From Schauerella aestuarii (GTDB lineage Bacteria > Pseudomonadota > Gammaproteobacteria > Burkholderiales > Burkholderiaceae_B), in the NCBI RefSeq assembly GCF_009866805.1, contig NZ_SIZW01000038.1:1-64000 (forward strand): a stretch of 64,000 nucleotides of DNA, read 5' to 3'. The notes beneath the pieces were generated by a model. The model was not told the DNA's origin, ran no database searches, and saw only the letters and a program-made list of their open reading frames with translations. Below are positions 1 through 8,740 of this stretch, piece after piece; the first letter of the stretch is position 1; each line of letters begins with the position of its first letter. The position numbers were made by a program, and so were the translations under genes.

Positions 1-471
1 AGGGTTAACCCGCATTTCTCTGCAACTGCCGAGCCAGAGAATATAGCACAGTTTTAATTTGCAGTGCAACTTGGCACCAAAACTTACTGCCCCACATCCT
101 GGCCGGAAACTGCCCCGGCCCTGACCCGCACCAACCGGTCAAAACAACGACTGCTTGGTGAAGGGGCCGAACTATAGCACAAGATTTGGGGCGTGCAAGT
201 CGCCTTCCGATCTTCCTCTACACAGAGCTCCTCCCTATATATAGAAGGCCCCGTCCTGAACAGACTCCCGCCATGTAGATAGGACCACCCACATGTAGCG
301 AGGACCATACATATGTAGAGCGCTGCCCCATATGTAGAGCGCTGCCCCATATGTAGCGCGCTGCCCCATATGGAGAGCGCTAACCTCATATGAAGAACCC
401 TACCCTATATAGGATCCACGCCCTATGTAGAGCGCAGAGCGCACACTCCCATCTATATAGAGACAGATGCC
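1..471. other. Non-coding region left of the GntP gene
   Basis: No convincing gene is seen in these 471 bases. The open frame at 84-389 on the minus strand translates to a composition-biased peptide that follows the repeat array, so it is taken as an artefact. Positions 1-235 show only short recurring words (for example atagcaca near 45 and 174). The right half holds the degenerate tandem array described separately. No promoter for a rightward gene is recognisable, and the gene to the right ends here (it reads leftward), so this is the 3' flank of the GntP gene. Confidence 0.6.
273..430. repeat. Degenerate 19-20 bp tandem repeat
   Basis: The word atgtag or a one-to-two-base variant recurs at about 273, 293, 313, 332, 351, 370, 390, 409 and 425, giving a period of 19-20 bp. 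The central copies at 311-329, 330-348 and 349-367 are almost identical (atatgtagagcgctgcccc, with one change in the third). Copies decay outward on both sides, with faint further units near 239 and 455. It has no coding signature and lies downstream of the leftward GntP gene. Function is unknown. Confidence 0.85.
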
Positions 472-1866
472 CTACACCAGCCCTGTCATGTAATAGACCC
501 CGATCACGCCAAAGACGCTCGCGGTGGAGATTACGGTGATCGCGAAGATATCGCCATATGACTGCCGATGCGTGAGGCCTGTAACAGCGAGCAGTGTGAT
601 GACCGCCCCGTTATGGGGCAAGGTGTCCATGCCACCGCTTGCCATTGCTGCCACCCGATGCAGAACCTCCATGGGAATCCCGGCAGCCTGGGCGCCTTCG
701 ATGAAGGTGTCGGCCATGGCGGCGAGTGCGATGCTCATGCCGCCAGAGGCCGATCCGGTGATCCCGGCCAGGGAGGTCACTGCAATGGCTTCACCGATCA
801 ACGGGTCGGGGATGGCCTTCAATGCCTCCGCCACCAGCAGGAATCCGGGCAAAGCGGCAATCACCCCGCCGAAGCCATACTCGGCTGCAGTGTTCATCGA
901 AGCCAGGAGCGCCCCTGAGACGGCATCCTTGCTGCCTTCCGCCAACTGCGAAGCCACTTTGCGAAATGCGAAGACGAGAATCGTGAGAATCCCCATCAAC
1001 AACGCACCCATCACCGCCCAGATCGCGACGTTCGCATCCACGTTGGTATCGACCGGTGCGTTCAAACCCGGCAGATCGATCCCTTCGATGCCGGCATACC
1101 ATCCCGGGATCCAACGGGTGAAAAGCAAGTTGGACACCCCAACAACGACCAAAGGCAGGATGGCGACCAAGGGATGGAACGAGGCGTCCTCAGGTGGCGC
1201 GGCCGGTTCGTTGCGCAGATCGGTGCCGTAGCCCTCGCCGGCGTTCGCTGCACGGCGGCGGCGCCACTCGAGATACGTCATGCCGACGATCAGTGTGAAG
1301 AACGCCCCCACCAGTCCAAGCCACGGCGCCGCCCAGGTGGTCGTGCCGAAAAAACTCGTGGGAATGATGTTTTGAATCTGAGGCGTGCCTGGGATCGCGG
1401 TCATCGTGAATGTGAAGGCGCCCAGGGCGATGACACCCGGCATCAGGCGCTTCGGTATATCGCTCTGGCGAAACATCTCCGCCGCAAACGGGTAGACGGC
1501 AAACACCACCACAAACAGCGACACGCCACCATAGGTGAGCAGTGCGCACACCATCACGATGGCCAGGATGGCGCGCTTGGCGCCGATCAGCTTGAGCACC
1601 GCTCGCACGATGGCATGCGAAAAGCCCGAAAGCTCGATGAGCTTGCCGAAGACGGCGCCCAGCAGAAATACCGGAAGGTAGAGCTTGGCAAAACTGACCA
1701 TCCGCTCCATGAACAGCCCTGAGAACACCGGCGCGATGGCAATGGGTTGTGTGAGCAGCACGGCGGCCATGGCCGCTATCGGCGCGCAGAGGATAACGCT
1801 ATACCCCCGGTAAGCCGCCACCATCAGAAAAACCAACGCGCCAATAACGATCAGTAAATCAACCAT
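472..1866 (-). CDS. GntP-family permease
   Basis: Predicted inner-membrane permease of 464 residues made almost wholly of hydrophobic segments, with a hydrophilic loop around residues 205-230. It resembles the GntP/gluconate-proton symporter family, whose members take up sugar acids or short hydroxy or keto acids; conserved-looking glycine-rich stretches (residues 105-120 and 365-385, the latter Gly/Ser/Ala rich) fit that family. The ATG at 1866 is preceded by a purine-rich ribosome site (aggtgggg). It stands alone with no enzyme gene beside it, so the substrate cannot be named. A TRAP or DctM-like permease is a less likely alternative. Confidence 0.75.
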   Translation of the reverse strand: MVDLLIVIGALVFLMVAAYRGYSVILCAPIAAMAAVLLTQPIAIAPVFSGLFMERMVSFAKLYLPVFLLGAVFGKLIELSGFSHAIVRAVLKLIGAKRAILAIVMVCALLTYGGVSLFVVVFAVYPFAAEMFRQSDIPKRLMPGVIALGAFTFTMTAIPGTPQIQNIIPTSFFGTTTWAAPWLGLVGAFFTLIVGMTYLEWRRRRAANAGEGYGTDLRNEPAAPPEDASFHPLVAILPLVVVGVSNLLFTRWIPGWYAGIEGIDLPGLNAPVDTNVDANVAIWAVMGALLMGILTILVFAFRKVASQLAEGSKDAVSGALLASMNTAAEYGFGGVIAALPGFLLVAEALKAIPDPLIGEAIAVTSLAGITGSASGGMSIALAAMADTFIEGAQAAGIPMEVLHRVAAMASGGMDTLPHNGAVITLLAVTGLTHRQSYGDIFAITVISTASVFGVIGVYYMTGLV

Positions 1867-2105
1867 CTATCCCCACCTCTCTCTCATTACGCGCCCATCG
1901 TGGAAGCCGCACGCCCGCGCGCGCCGCCTGCCGATGGTTGAGCTCGTGAATACGATGACACCCCGATGTCGCATCACACACGAAAACATCGTTATCTTGG
2001 TGCCAACGCCATGATACTTGGCGAATAATGCAAAAGAAGGTCGGAGGCAGAAAGACGCGACCAACACTCACATCTGGTCGGGTTCATCGCGCAACCCGGC
2101 GCGGC

Positions 2106-2801
2106 TCAACCCTGGCCACCCGGGGGCACAGAGGCGCTTGCGTCGAGGTTTGCCTGGTTTATCTCCGCAGACCGGGCCAGCAGGAATTCCCGCCACTCGT
2201 CCGCATGCCCTAACCAAACGCCGATATCCACCGGTTCGAGCTGTCCGTCGGTGTTCTCCAAGGCAAAAGTCGGAAAGCCTCGCCCGCCGAGGTTTGCCAG
2301 TCGCGCACGGGTCTCGCCGATGTGCGCGTGCGTCGCCGCGCCAACGAAACGATCGAACGCCTCCCGAAACGCCAGGGCCTCAATACCGAGTGTCGTCGCC
2401 AATCCGGCAAGCACAGCGGGGTCCGCAATGCGCAGGCCCTTCACATAATGCGCCTCCTGCGCCGCTTCGAGCATATCGAGCCCCAGACCAGAAATCTCTT
2501 CAGCCGCCAGAATCGCGGCGATCGGCTGCTCCGAATCCATGACTGCGCCGATATCACGCAGCAGCCCGTCGAAGTACGCCTCACCGAACGGCTGGCCGGT
2601 GAGTTGCGCGATGCGCTTGTCGTGCGGCATGACGTGTTCACGCCAATCTGCCGTGATGGTGCGGCGGTTGGCGCCGGCGAGCATACCGCCGCCATGCAGT
2701 GCAATGTTCACATGCGGCACCGAACGCGCGGCGGCCACAAGCGGCGCGGCGGCATAGCACCAGCCGCAGAAGGGATCGTAGATATAGTGAAGTGTGGTCA
2801 T
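2106..2801 (-). CDS. DsbA-family thiol-disulfide protein (CGWC)
   Basis: A 231-residue thioredoxin-fold protein. The motif Phe-Cys-Gly-Trp-Cys lies about 11-15 residues from the chosen start, within a sequence typical of DsbA-like predicted protein-disulfide isomerases (the COG3531 type). The first Met of the open frame is 42 codons upstream, but homology begins at Met-Thr-Thr-Leu-His-Tyr, so the start is placed at 2801. No signal peptide is evident, suggesting a cytoplasmic role, as in FrnE or HCCA-isomerase-like relatives. The gene is divergent from the MFS gene at 3236 across a long spacer. The true substrate is unknown. Confidence 0.8.
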   Translation of the reverse strand: MTTLHYIYDPFCGWCYAAAPLVAAARSVPHVNIALHGGGMLAGANRRTITADWREHVMPHDKRIAQLTGQPFGEAYFDGLLRDIGAVMDSEQPIAAILAAEEISGLGLDMLEAAQEAHYVKGLRIADPAVLAGLATTLGIEALAFREAFDRFVGAATHAHIGETRARLANLGGRGFPTFALENTDGQLEPVDIGVWLGHADEWREFLLARSAEINQANLDASASVPPGGQG

Positions 2802-3235
2802 CAGAACGGTCCAGATGCAAATGAGTGGGCCGACGTATGCATACCCATACACGGCGCCCGACGACACAAGTGTAGATTGCCTAAACCGCAACAAAAACGC
2901 CATTAAAGTGAAATGAGCGTTGCACAACGCGAGCTAATCGGCAGGTACGCGGATCGATCGCGACCACCCCGCGTCGCGCAAAAGCAGGTGCGCAGATCGG
3001 TCACACGCAGCCGGCATTCGCGAAAGCAAGGCGCGCACATGACCTGCCACCTCTCAACGCAGGCGCAGTAATCGCGCCATATCGTGCGTCTCTCGCCTAC
3101 ACTCCATCCCAACCCGGCCAATCCACTCGATGGATGCGGCTCAGTCGTTCTGGTCTGCCTCTTACGGTCTTCACGACCAACGCAGCGCAGCGACGTGCCG
3201 TCACTCGACCTTTTTACGTTTCACCGTTCTCAGCC
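2802..3235. other. Divergent intergenic region
   Basis: About 434 bases between the DsbA-like gene (leftward) and the MFS gene (rightward). Small open frames here (for example 2903-3121 minus) have no recognisable protein character. The stretch should hold promoters for both genes, but I see no clear -35/-10 pair or operator. If the MFS protein used the upstream in-frame ATG at 3134, about 100 bases of this would be coding. Confidence 0.5.
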
Positions 3236-4465
3236 ATGACTGCACCTGCCGCATCCTCGCCCCCACGCTTCTCGGGTTATCAGAAGCTTGTTGTTGGAAT
3301 GCTGGCTTTCCTGCAGTTCGCCGTGATTCTTGACTTCATGATCATGTCGCCGCTGGGCGCGGTGATCATGCCGGCGCTGAATATCAGTCCCTCGCAGTTC
3401 GGCTTGGTGGTATCCGCGTATGCCTTCAGCGCTGCTGCGTCGGGGCTGCTGACTGCGGGTTTCGCCGATCGTTTCGATCGCAAGCGGCTTCTCCTCTTCT
3501 TCTATACCGGCTTCATTCTTGGCACCGTGTGGTGCGGATTGGCGCAGAGCTTCGAAAGCCTGCTGGCGGCGCGCATCGTGACCGGCCTCTTCGGCGGCGT
3601 CATCGGATCGGTCGTGCTTGCGATTGCGACGGACCTCTTTCCGGTGCAGATGCGCGGTCGCGTCATGGGCTTCATTCAGACAGCGTTCGCTGCCAGCCAA
3701 GTGCTGGGCATTCCGATCGGCTTGTTTCTATCGAATCATTGGAACTGGCATGTTCCGTTTTTGGCCATGGCAGCCCTTGGGTTGGTCGGTGGATTGATCG
3801 TGGCTTGGAAAATGCAGCCGGTTGCCGAGCATCTGAAGGCTCCCCGTGAGCACAGTGCTTTTCTGCATCTGCGAAATACGGTGACCGAACCGCGTTACCT
3901 GATCGCGTTTGCCACTGTCGCCCTGCTCACCACGGGCGGCTTCATGCTGATGCCATTCAGCAGCGCGTTCGCCGTCAATAATCTGGGCATCGGACTCGAC
4001 CTGCTGCCCGTCGTGTATCTGGTGACCGGCATCAGCACCATTTTCGTAGGTCCGATGATCGGACGTGCGGCCGACAAGTTCGGCAAATTCCGCATCTTCA
4101 CGTTCGGAACGGTATTGTCGATCGTGATGGTGGTGATCTACACCCACCTCGGTCCGGTGTCGCTCATTACACTGGTCATTGTCAACGCCGTGCTTTTTGC
4201 CGGCATCTTTTCGCGCATGATTCCATTTCAGGCGTTAGTCTCGACAGTGCCGGCCCCCACACAGCGCGGCTCATTCAACGCCATCAGCGCATCGATACAA
4301 CAATTGTCTGGCGGGATCGCGTCCGTCGTGGCGGGGCATATCGTCGTCCTCGCTCCGGATGGGAGGCTGCAGCACTTTGAGGTGATCGGCTATGTGGTGG
4401 TGGTGACGTCCATTGGCGCCTGGCTCCTGGTGCGTCGGTTGAATCGCAATCTCATGTCGGCATAA
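3236..4465 (+). CDS. MFS transporter
   Basis: A 409-residue major facilitator superfamily protein with about 12 hydrophobic segments. The loop between helices 2 and 3 carries the family signature (Gly-Phe-Ala-Asp-Arg-Phe-Asp-Arg-Lys-Arg, near residues 75-84), and a second basic motif (Gly-Arg-Ala-Ala-Asp-Lys-Phe-Gly) occurs around residue 263 in the second half. The open frame could start at 3134, but the first 34 residues look non-conserved, so the ATG at 3236 is preferred. It probably exports a small molecule. It is a single gene, followed by the broken PLP-enzyme gene. Confidence 0.82.
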   Translation: MTAPAASSPPRFSGYQKLVVGMLAFLQFAVILDFMIMSPLGAVIMPALNISPSQFGLVVSAYAFSAAASGLLTAGFADRFDRKRLLLFFYTGFILGTVWCGLAQSFESLLAARIVTGLFGGVIGSVVLAIATDLFPVQMRGRVMGFIQTAFAASQVLGIPIGLFLSNHWNWHVPFLAMAALGLVGGLIVAWKMQPVAEHLKAPREHSAFLHLRNTVTEPRYLIAFATVALLTTGGFMLMPFSSAFAVNNLGIGLDLLPVVYLVTGISTIFVGPMIGRAADKFGKFRIFTFGTVLSIVMVVIYTHLGPVSLITLVIVNAVLFAGIFSRMIPFQALVSTVPAPTQRGSFNAISASIQQLSGGIASVVAGHIVVLAPDGRLQHFEVIGYVVVVTSIGAWLLVRRLNRNLMSA

Positions 4466-4594
4466 TCGGCCGTCCGCGGCATGCCCGCAATTCAGCCCAA
4501 GACATCCGTATTTGCCGCAAATCAGACACTGAAGTCGACTCAAATAAACTGTCCTACCTCTCTACACTGACGCTTCCGCAATCAGGAGACCGAC

Positions 4595-5105
4595 GTGCCC
4601 ACCCCCATCGATCACCGCATCACCTTGGCCGGCATCCGTGAGGCCAGCAAAACGATCAATCCGGTGTTTTTGCACACCCCGCAATTCGTGAGCGAGCCAC
4701 TTTCGGCGCGACTGGACTGCGAACTCAGCGTCACGATCGAAACGTTGAATCCGATACCCTCGTTCAAGGGCCGGGGCACGGACTACCTGCTGCGCAAGGC
4801 GCATGATCGGGGTGATGCGCGACGATTGGTGTGCGCGAGTGCAGGCAATTGGGGCCAGGCAATGGCCCGAAGCGATTGCCGACATGCTGCCGTTGGTCGA
4901 CGACGTTCTGCTAGTTGAAGATGACCGCATTGTCGACGCCATGCGTCTCGCCCATCGCCATGTTGGTGTGGTCCTGGAGCCCTCTGGCGCGCTGGGCATT
5001 GCTGCCCTGTTGAACGATCCATCCATGTTCAGCGGCCAGCGCGTGGCCACCGTGCTGTGTGGCGGGAATCTGACCGAAGCCGATATGCGTGCGTATTTGA
5101 CCTGA
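4595..5105 (+). pseudogene. Broken PLP-dependent threonine/serine dehydratase-like gene
   Basis: Two ends of one fold-type II PLP enzyme are joined out of frame. From 4595 (frame 2) the protein reads as the normal N-terminus, including the PLP-lysine motif (Pro-Ser-Phe-Lys-Gly-Arg-Gly-Thr) and the phosphate-loop approach (Ser-Ala-Gly-Asn-Trp-Gly-Gln-Ala). Near 4866-4875 the match moves to frame 3 and resumes deep in the C-terminal half (Glu-Ala-Ile-Ala-Asp-Met-Leu through Cys-Gly-Gly-Asn-Leu-Thr), stopping at 5105. Family members have about 320 residues; only about 170 are encoded here, so roughly 150 central residues are missing. The coding character of both ends suggests a recent deletion. 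A non-functional product is inferred. Confidence 0.85.
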
Positions 5106-5186
5106 TACGACCAGGCATGCATCAGTCTTGCTTGGAATCGAGCGGCAAGGTGAGGCCCGCCCTCGCGGCGTTGGCATGTTCCGCTT

Positions 5187-5543
5187 TCATTGAACCGCCG
5201 ACCACACCGCCAACTCATAGCCGTCGGGATCCTGAAAATGGAATCGCCGACCGCCGGGAAATGCAAATATCGGCTTGGTAATCAATGCGCCGGCCGCCTC
5301 GACACGACGCTGGGTAGCAGACAGATCGTCGGCATACAAAATCACCAAAGGGCCACCCGGCCGAACCGCTTCGCCCGTGGTAAACCCGCCGGTGAGACGG
5401 CCGTCGCTGAATTCGGTGTAGGTGGGGCCGAAATCGGTGAACGTCCAGCCGAAGACGGCGCCGTAAAACGCTTTGCTGCGCGCAATGTCGCTTACGTTGA
5501 ATTCGATGTTGTCGATCTGACGGTCTCGACCTCTGATGCCCAT
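5187..5543 (-). CDS. VOC-family (glyoxalase/bleomycin-resistance fold) protein
   Basis: A 118-residue single-domain vicinal-oxygen-chelate protein. The opening (Asp-Asn-Ile-Glu-Phe-Asn-Val) and ending (Phe-Gln-Asp-Pro-Asp-Gly-Tyr-Glu-Leu) match the usual beta-alpha-beta-beta-beta modules of the family. The open frame extends to 5669, but a good ribosome site (aggaaag) sits just before the ATG at 5543, and the upstream residues look non-conserved. Members include glyoxalases, isomerases and antibiotic-binding proteins; the substrate here cannot be assigned. It follows the dienelactone-hydrolase-like gene on the same strand after a 180-base gap. Confidence 0.8.
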   Translation of the reverse strand: MGIRGRDRQIDNIEFNVSDIARSKAFYGAVFGWTFTDFGPTYTEFSDGRLTGGFTTGEAVRPGGPLVILYADDLSATQRRVEAAGALITKPIFAFPGGRRFHFQDPDGYELAVWSAVQ

Positions 5544-5723
5544 ATTTTCGCTTTCCTGTTGTTCACGCTGCGGAGCAAATTGTTCGATCGATTCGCCCTG
5601 ATCTGCTCCCTTAATCAGAACGCCGAAAACCGCATTGCCGCATGGCGTAGCGTGTTGAGCCCATCGCATTGTCGAATGGCACTACGCGCACGAAGCCACA
5701 CAGCGCGCGGGCGGTCGCGTTCC

Positions 5724-6611
5724 TTACGCCAGATAACGCTTGAACCACGCGATCGTGCGGTCCCAGGCAAGATCGGCGGCAGCCTTGTCGTATCGCGGCG
5801 TCGAATCGTTATGAAAGCCGTGATTGGTGCCCGGATAAAAGTGCGCCTCATAGGGGGTGCCTGCCGCCTTGAGCGCCGCCTCATACGCCGGCCAGGTTGC
5901 ATTGACGCCGGGATCGGTTTCGGCAAAGTGAATGAGCAGCGGCGCCTTGATGCGGGCCACATCCTCCGGTTTGGCCTGGCGGCCATAAAACGGCACGGCC
6001 GCAGCCAGTTGCGGATAAGCGACCGCAGTGGCGTGCGACACGCCGCCGCCATAGCAAAACCCGGTGATACCCACCTTGTCGGTGGTGCCGTCGTCCTTCA
6101 GCAGATAATCCACCGCCGCGAAAAAATCATTCATGAGCTTGGTGGGGTCGACCTGCTGCTGTAACGCACGGCCTTTCTCATCATTACCTGGATAACCCCC
6201 TACCGAACTCAAGCCGTCGGGCGCGAGCGCCACGAATCCGGCTTTGGCAGCACGTCGCGCGACATCTTCGATGTAGGGGTTGAGGCCACGGTTTTCATGC
6301 ACGACCACGATGCCGGGCAGCGGTCCCGTGGCCTTGGCGGGACGCACCAGATAGCCTCGAACCTCGCCGTGACCGTTGGGCGACGGATAACGGATGTACT
6401 CCGCCACGATATCGGGATCGGTAAACATGATCTGCTGGGCAAGCGCGTAGTCCGGCGTGAGCGAGGCGAGTATCGCGGTGGCGGTCAGTCCGCCGACCGC
6501 AAACTTGGCGGCACGATCCAGAAAGTCTCGACGGCTGATGCCGCCATGCACGTAGAAGTCGTAGAGCTCCAGCAATTCTGGATGGAAATCCTTGGCGGTG
6601 AGACGGTCCAT
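5724..6611 (-). CDS. Dienelactone-hydrolase family protein
   Basis: A 295-residue alpha/beta hydrolase of the dienelactone hydrolase family, closest in layout to YghX-type proteins. The nucleophile is Cys186 in Gly-Phe-Cys-Tyr-Gly-Gly; the early Glu106 in His-Glu-Asn-Arg-Gly, the Asp in Ala-Glu-Thr-Asp-Pro, and the His in Thr-Asn-His-Gly-Phe are in family positions. The N-terminal region carries a twin-arginine-like stretch (Ser-Arg-Arg-Asp-Phe-Leu, residues 26-31) and then a hydrophobic segment, suggesting Tat export with the signal set back by 25 residues. Substrate unknown; a role in chlorocatechol degradation is not supported, because no ring-cleavage genes are nearby. Confidence 0.85.
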   Translation of the reverse strand: MDRLTAKDFHPELLELYDFYVHGGISRRDFLDRAAKFAVGGLTATAILASLTPDYALAQQIMFTDPDIVAEYIRYPSPNGHGEVRGYLVRPAKATGPLPGIVVVHENRGLNPYIEDVARRAAKAGFVALAPDGLSSVGGYPGNDEKGRALQQQVDPTKLMNDFFAAVDYLLKDDGTTDKVGITGFCYGGGVSHATAVAYPQLAAAVPFYGRQAKPEDVARIKAPLLIHFAETDPGVNATWPAYEAALKAAGTPYEAHFYPGTNHGFHNDSTPRYDKAAADLAWDRTIAWFKRYLA

Positions 6612-6725
6612 GCGTGATCCTGAGAAAGTGGCGCACCAACCGGGTTATCGGCCGCCGGGGGGAAGCATTCCAATTCACAGCACTTTACGGTGAATCCGCC
6701 GGCACTGTCGATACGCAAACGGCCG

Positions 6726-7619
6726 TCAGGCTCGCTCGCGCAACATACCCTTCAACCACCGGCAAAACTCACCGGCGCTTTGAGCGTGTGCACTATGCGC
6801 ATGCACATAGGCCACATAGCTCGCACCGGAGCCGATTTTCTGCTCGTCGACGAGCACGAGCGTGCCGTCTTCGATCTGATCCAAAACCAGCCACTGAGGC
6901 ACCACAAGAAATCCGGCGCCGCCGACCGCCGCGGTAACGGCGAGAAAAAGATGATCGTAGGTGGCGACCACCTGAAAGTGGTCGGCGGGAACCTCGGCTG
7001 CGATGGCCCACGTGGCAATCACGTCGGGACGGGACCGGGCGGCGACCATGGGCCAGCGTTCGGCGGGCTCGGCCTGGTGCGCGGCAACCCGGCCAGGCGA
7101 TCCCACACATACAAGCACCTCCCGCGCGAGCTCCCAACTTTCTGCGCCTGGAAGAACCAAGTCGCGGGTGATCAGCACATCGAAATCATCGGAGGGCTGC
7201 GGCGGCGACAGCGACGTAATCAAATCGATCTGCACGCCGTGCGTGGCGGTATAGGCACCCAGTGCAGGGATGACGACCGTCATTGCGAAACTCGGCATCG
7301 AGGTTCTCACTTTCAACCGGTCGTGCCGCTGACCGCGCTGCGCGAGCAATTGCATCGTGAGCTCGATCGTGGAGACGGCGTCCTTCACCGCTTCATAAAG
7401 TTGCAGCCCTGCTGCGGTGAACGCAATCGTCGATCCTCGGCGGATGAACAGCCGGCAATCCGCGAAGGCTTCCAGTGTGGCCACATGGCGGCTGACGGCG
7501 CTTTGCGTAATACCCAGCGCGGCTGCCGCGCGGGTGAAGTTGCCGTGACGTCCGGCGGTGACGAACGCGCGCAACGCGGTGAGCGGCGCATCGTTGCCCG
7601 CATCATGAGTATTACTCAT
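6726..7619 (-). CDS. LysR regulator, probable activator of the phosphonoalanine operon
   Basis: A LysR-type regulator of 297 residues: winged helix-turn-helix at about residues 11-70 (Phe-Thr-Arg-Ala-Ala-Ala-Ala-Leu, Gln-Ser-Ala-Val-Ser-Arg-His) and a co-inducer-binding domain after it. Two in-frame ATGs are possible; the one at 7619 has gagg at a good distance, while the one at 7625 is too close to it. It is divergently transcribed from the phosphonoalanine operon that begins at 7727, with a dyad in the 107-base spacer. The Variovorax Pal2 phosphonoalanine cluster also has a LysR gene (palR), so the same role is inferred: response to phosphonoalanine or phosphonopyruvate. Confidence 0.85.
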   Translation of the reverse strand: MSNTHDAGNDAPLTALRAFVTAGRHGNFTRAAAALGITQSAVSRHVATLEAFADCRLFIRRGSTIAFTAAGLQLYEAVKDAVSTIELTMQLLAQRGQRHDRLKVRTSMPSFAMTVVIPALGAYTATHGVQIDLITSLSPPQPSDDFDVLITRDLVLPGAESWELAREVLVCVGSPGRVAAHQAEPAERWPMVAARSRPDVIATWAIAAEVPADHFQVVATYDHLFLAVTAAVGGAGFLVVPQWLVLDQIEDGTLVLVDEQKIGSGASYVAYVHAHSAHAQSAGEFCRWLKGMLRERA

Positions 7620-7665
7620 CGCCATCCTCAGCCACGGAATACTGTCATATAAACGCGCTTGAACC

Positions 7666-7687
7666 CATTCATGCGATCCATAGAATG
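7666..7687. promoter_or_regulatory. Candidate LysR-binding dyad
   Basis: An inverted repeat cattc (7666-7670) and gaatg (7683-7687), spaced by 12 bases, lies between the divergent LysR gene and the binding-protein gene of the phosphonoalanine operon. Position and spacing suit a LysR recognition site. The arms are short, so this is suggestive only. Confidence 0.4.
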
Positions 7688-7726
7688 AAACCCTGACAAA
7701 TCAATAACGCAACAGGGGTCTATCTT

Positions 7727-8710
7727 ATGGTCGGCAAACGAATCAAGCTATGTTTTTTACTCATCCTGGCTCAGGCGCTGGGCACAGCGGCTTCTGCCGC
7801 GGAGGTCGTGCTTTACTCGTCCAACAACGTTGAAACGGTCAACCGGGTCATCGACCAGTTCAGGAAAGAGCAGCCCAACATTCGCGTCTCGGTGGTGCGT
7901 GCCGGTACTGGCGCACTGATGCAGCGCATTAAAGCCGAGGCCGCCAATCCCTTGGGTGACCTGTTCTGGTCGGGCGGCTTGTCGACGATCGGTGAATTCC
8001 GCGACCAACTGGCACCGTATGTGACGGCCGAATCTTCCGCCGTGCCGTCCGCTTACCGTGGACCGGATGGCCTGTGGTTGGGCACGAATACGCATGTGAC
8101 CGTGCTGATGGCCAACCTGCGGCAGGTTCCGGATGGACAAGCGCCTAAAGGCTGGGCGGATCTGGCCGACCCCAAGTGGAAGGGCAAGATCGTGATCCCC
8201 GATCCGGAACGCAGCAGTGCGGCGTTTGTGGCCCTGTACGGCCTGCAAACCCATCTGGGACGCGATCTGCTCGAAAAGGTGGCGCGCAACGCGGTCATCG
8301 TGGGCACCACATCGGCCGCGTACGAAGGGGTGGCCAAGGGCGAATTCGCGGTTGCGGTCACGATGGAATATGCCGCTTATGAGTATGTGGCAGGCGGGCT
8401 CAAGGAGATCAAGCTCGTGTATCCCGCGGAAGGCACGTTTCTGTCGCCGGAGGGCATGGCACTGATCAAGAACGGCAAGAATCCCGACGCCGCGCGCACG
8501 TTGTACGACTTTCTGGCCTCCAGGCGCACGCAGACCGATGTCTTCAAGAGCGCCTACCGGCGTCCGTTGCGCACCGACATCGACGTCAGCCAACTGGCAG
8601 ATCTGCCCGCGTTGCCGAGCATCAAGATTCTGCCGCTGGACGATGCGCAAATGAGCGATGGCCGCGCGGCCTTTATTGCGCAATGGCGCCAATTCGCCAG
8701 CGCTCGCTGA
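7727..8710 (+). CDS. ABC transporter periplasmic binding protein (phosphonate/Fe-type)
   Basis: A 327-residue extracellular solute-binding protein with a clear signal peptide (positively charged start, hydrophobic residues 8-20, cleavage expected after Ala-Ser-Ala-Ala near 23-25). It belongs to the family that includes ferric-ion and 2-aminoethylphosphonate binding proteins (FbpA/PhnS): the opening Val-Val-Leu-Tyr-Ser-Ser-Asn-Asn and the Trp-Ser-Gly-Gly region are typical. Because the operon ends with an aminotransferase and phosphonopyruvate hydrolase, L-phosphonoalanine is the inferred ligand. It is followed after 30 bases by the ATPase gene. Iron as ligand is the main alternative and is not favoured by the context. 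Confidence 0.85.
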   Translation: MVGKRIKLCFLLILAQALGTAASAAEVVLYSSNNVETVNRVIDQFRKEQPNIRVSVVRAGTGALMQRIKAEAANPLGDLFWSGGLSTIGEFRDQLAPYVTAESSAVPSAYRGPDGLWLGTNTHVTVLMANLRQVPDGQAPKGWADLADPKWKGKIVIPDPERSSAAFVALYGLQTHLGRDLLEKVARNAVIVGTTSAAYEGVAKGEFAVAVTMEYAAYEYVAGGLKEIKLVYPAEGTFLSPEGMALIKNGKNPDAARTLYDFLASRRTQTDVFKSAYRRPLRTDIDVSQLADLPALPSIKILPLDDAQMSDGRAAFIAQWRQFASAR

Positions 8711-8740
8711 GCGCCCCGCCACCCTACGGAAAGAGCAACG

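Noticed and set aside
84-389. 101-codon open frame on the minus strand
   Set aside because: Runs through the tandem repeat; no protein-like composition or ribosome site.
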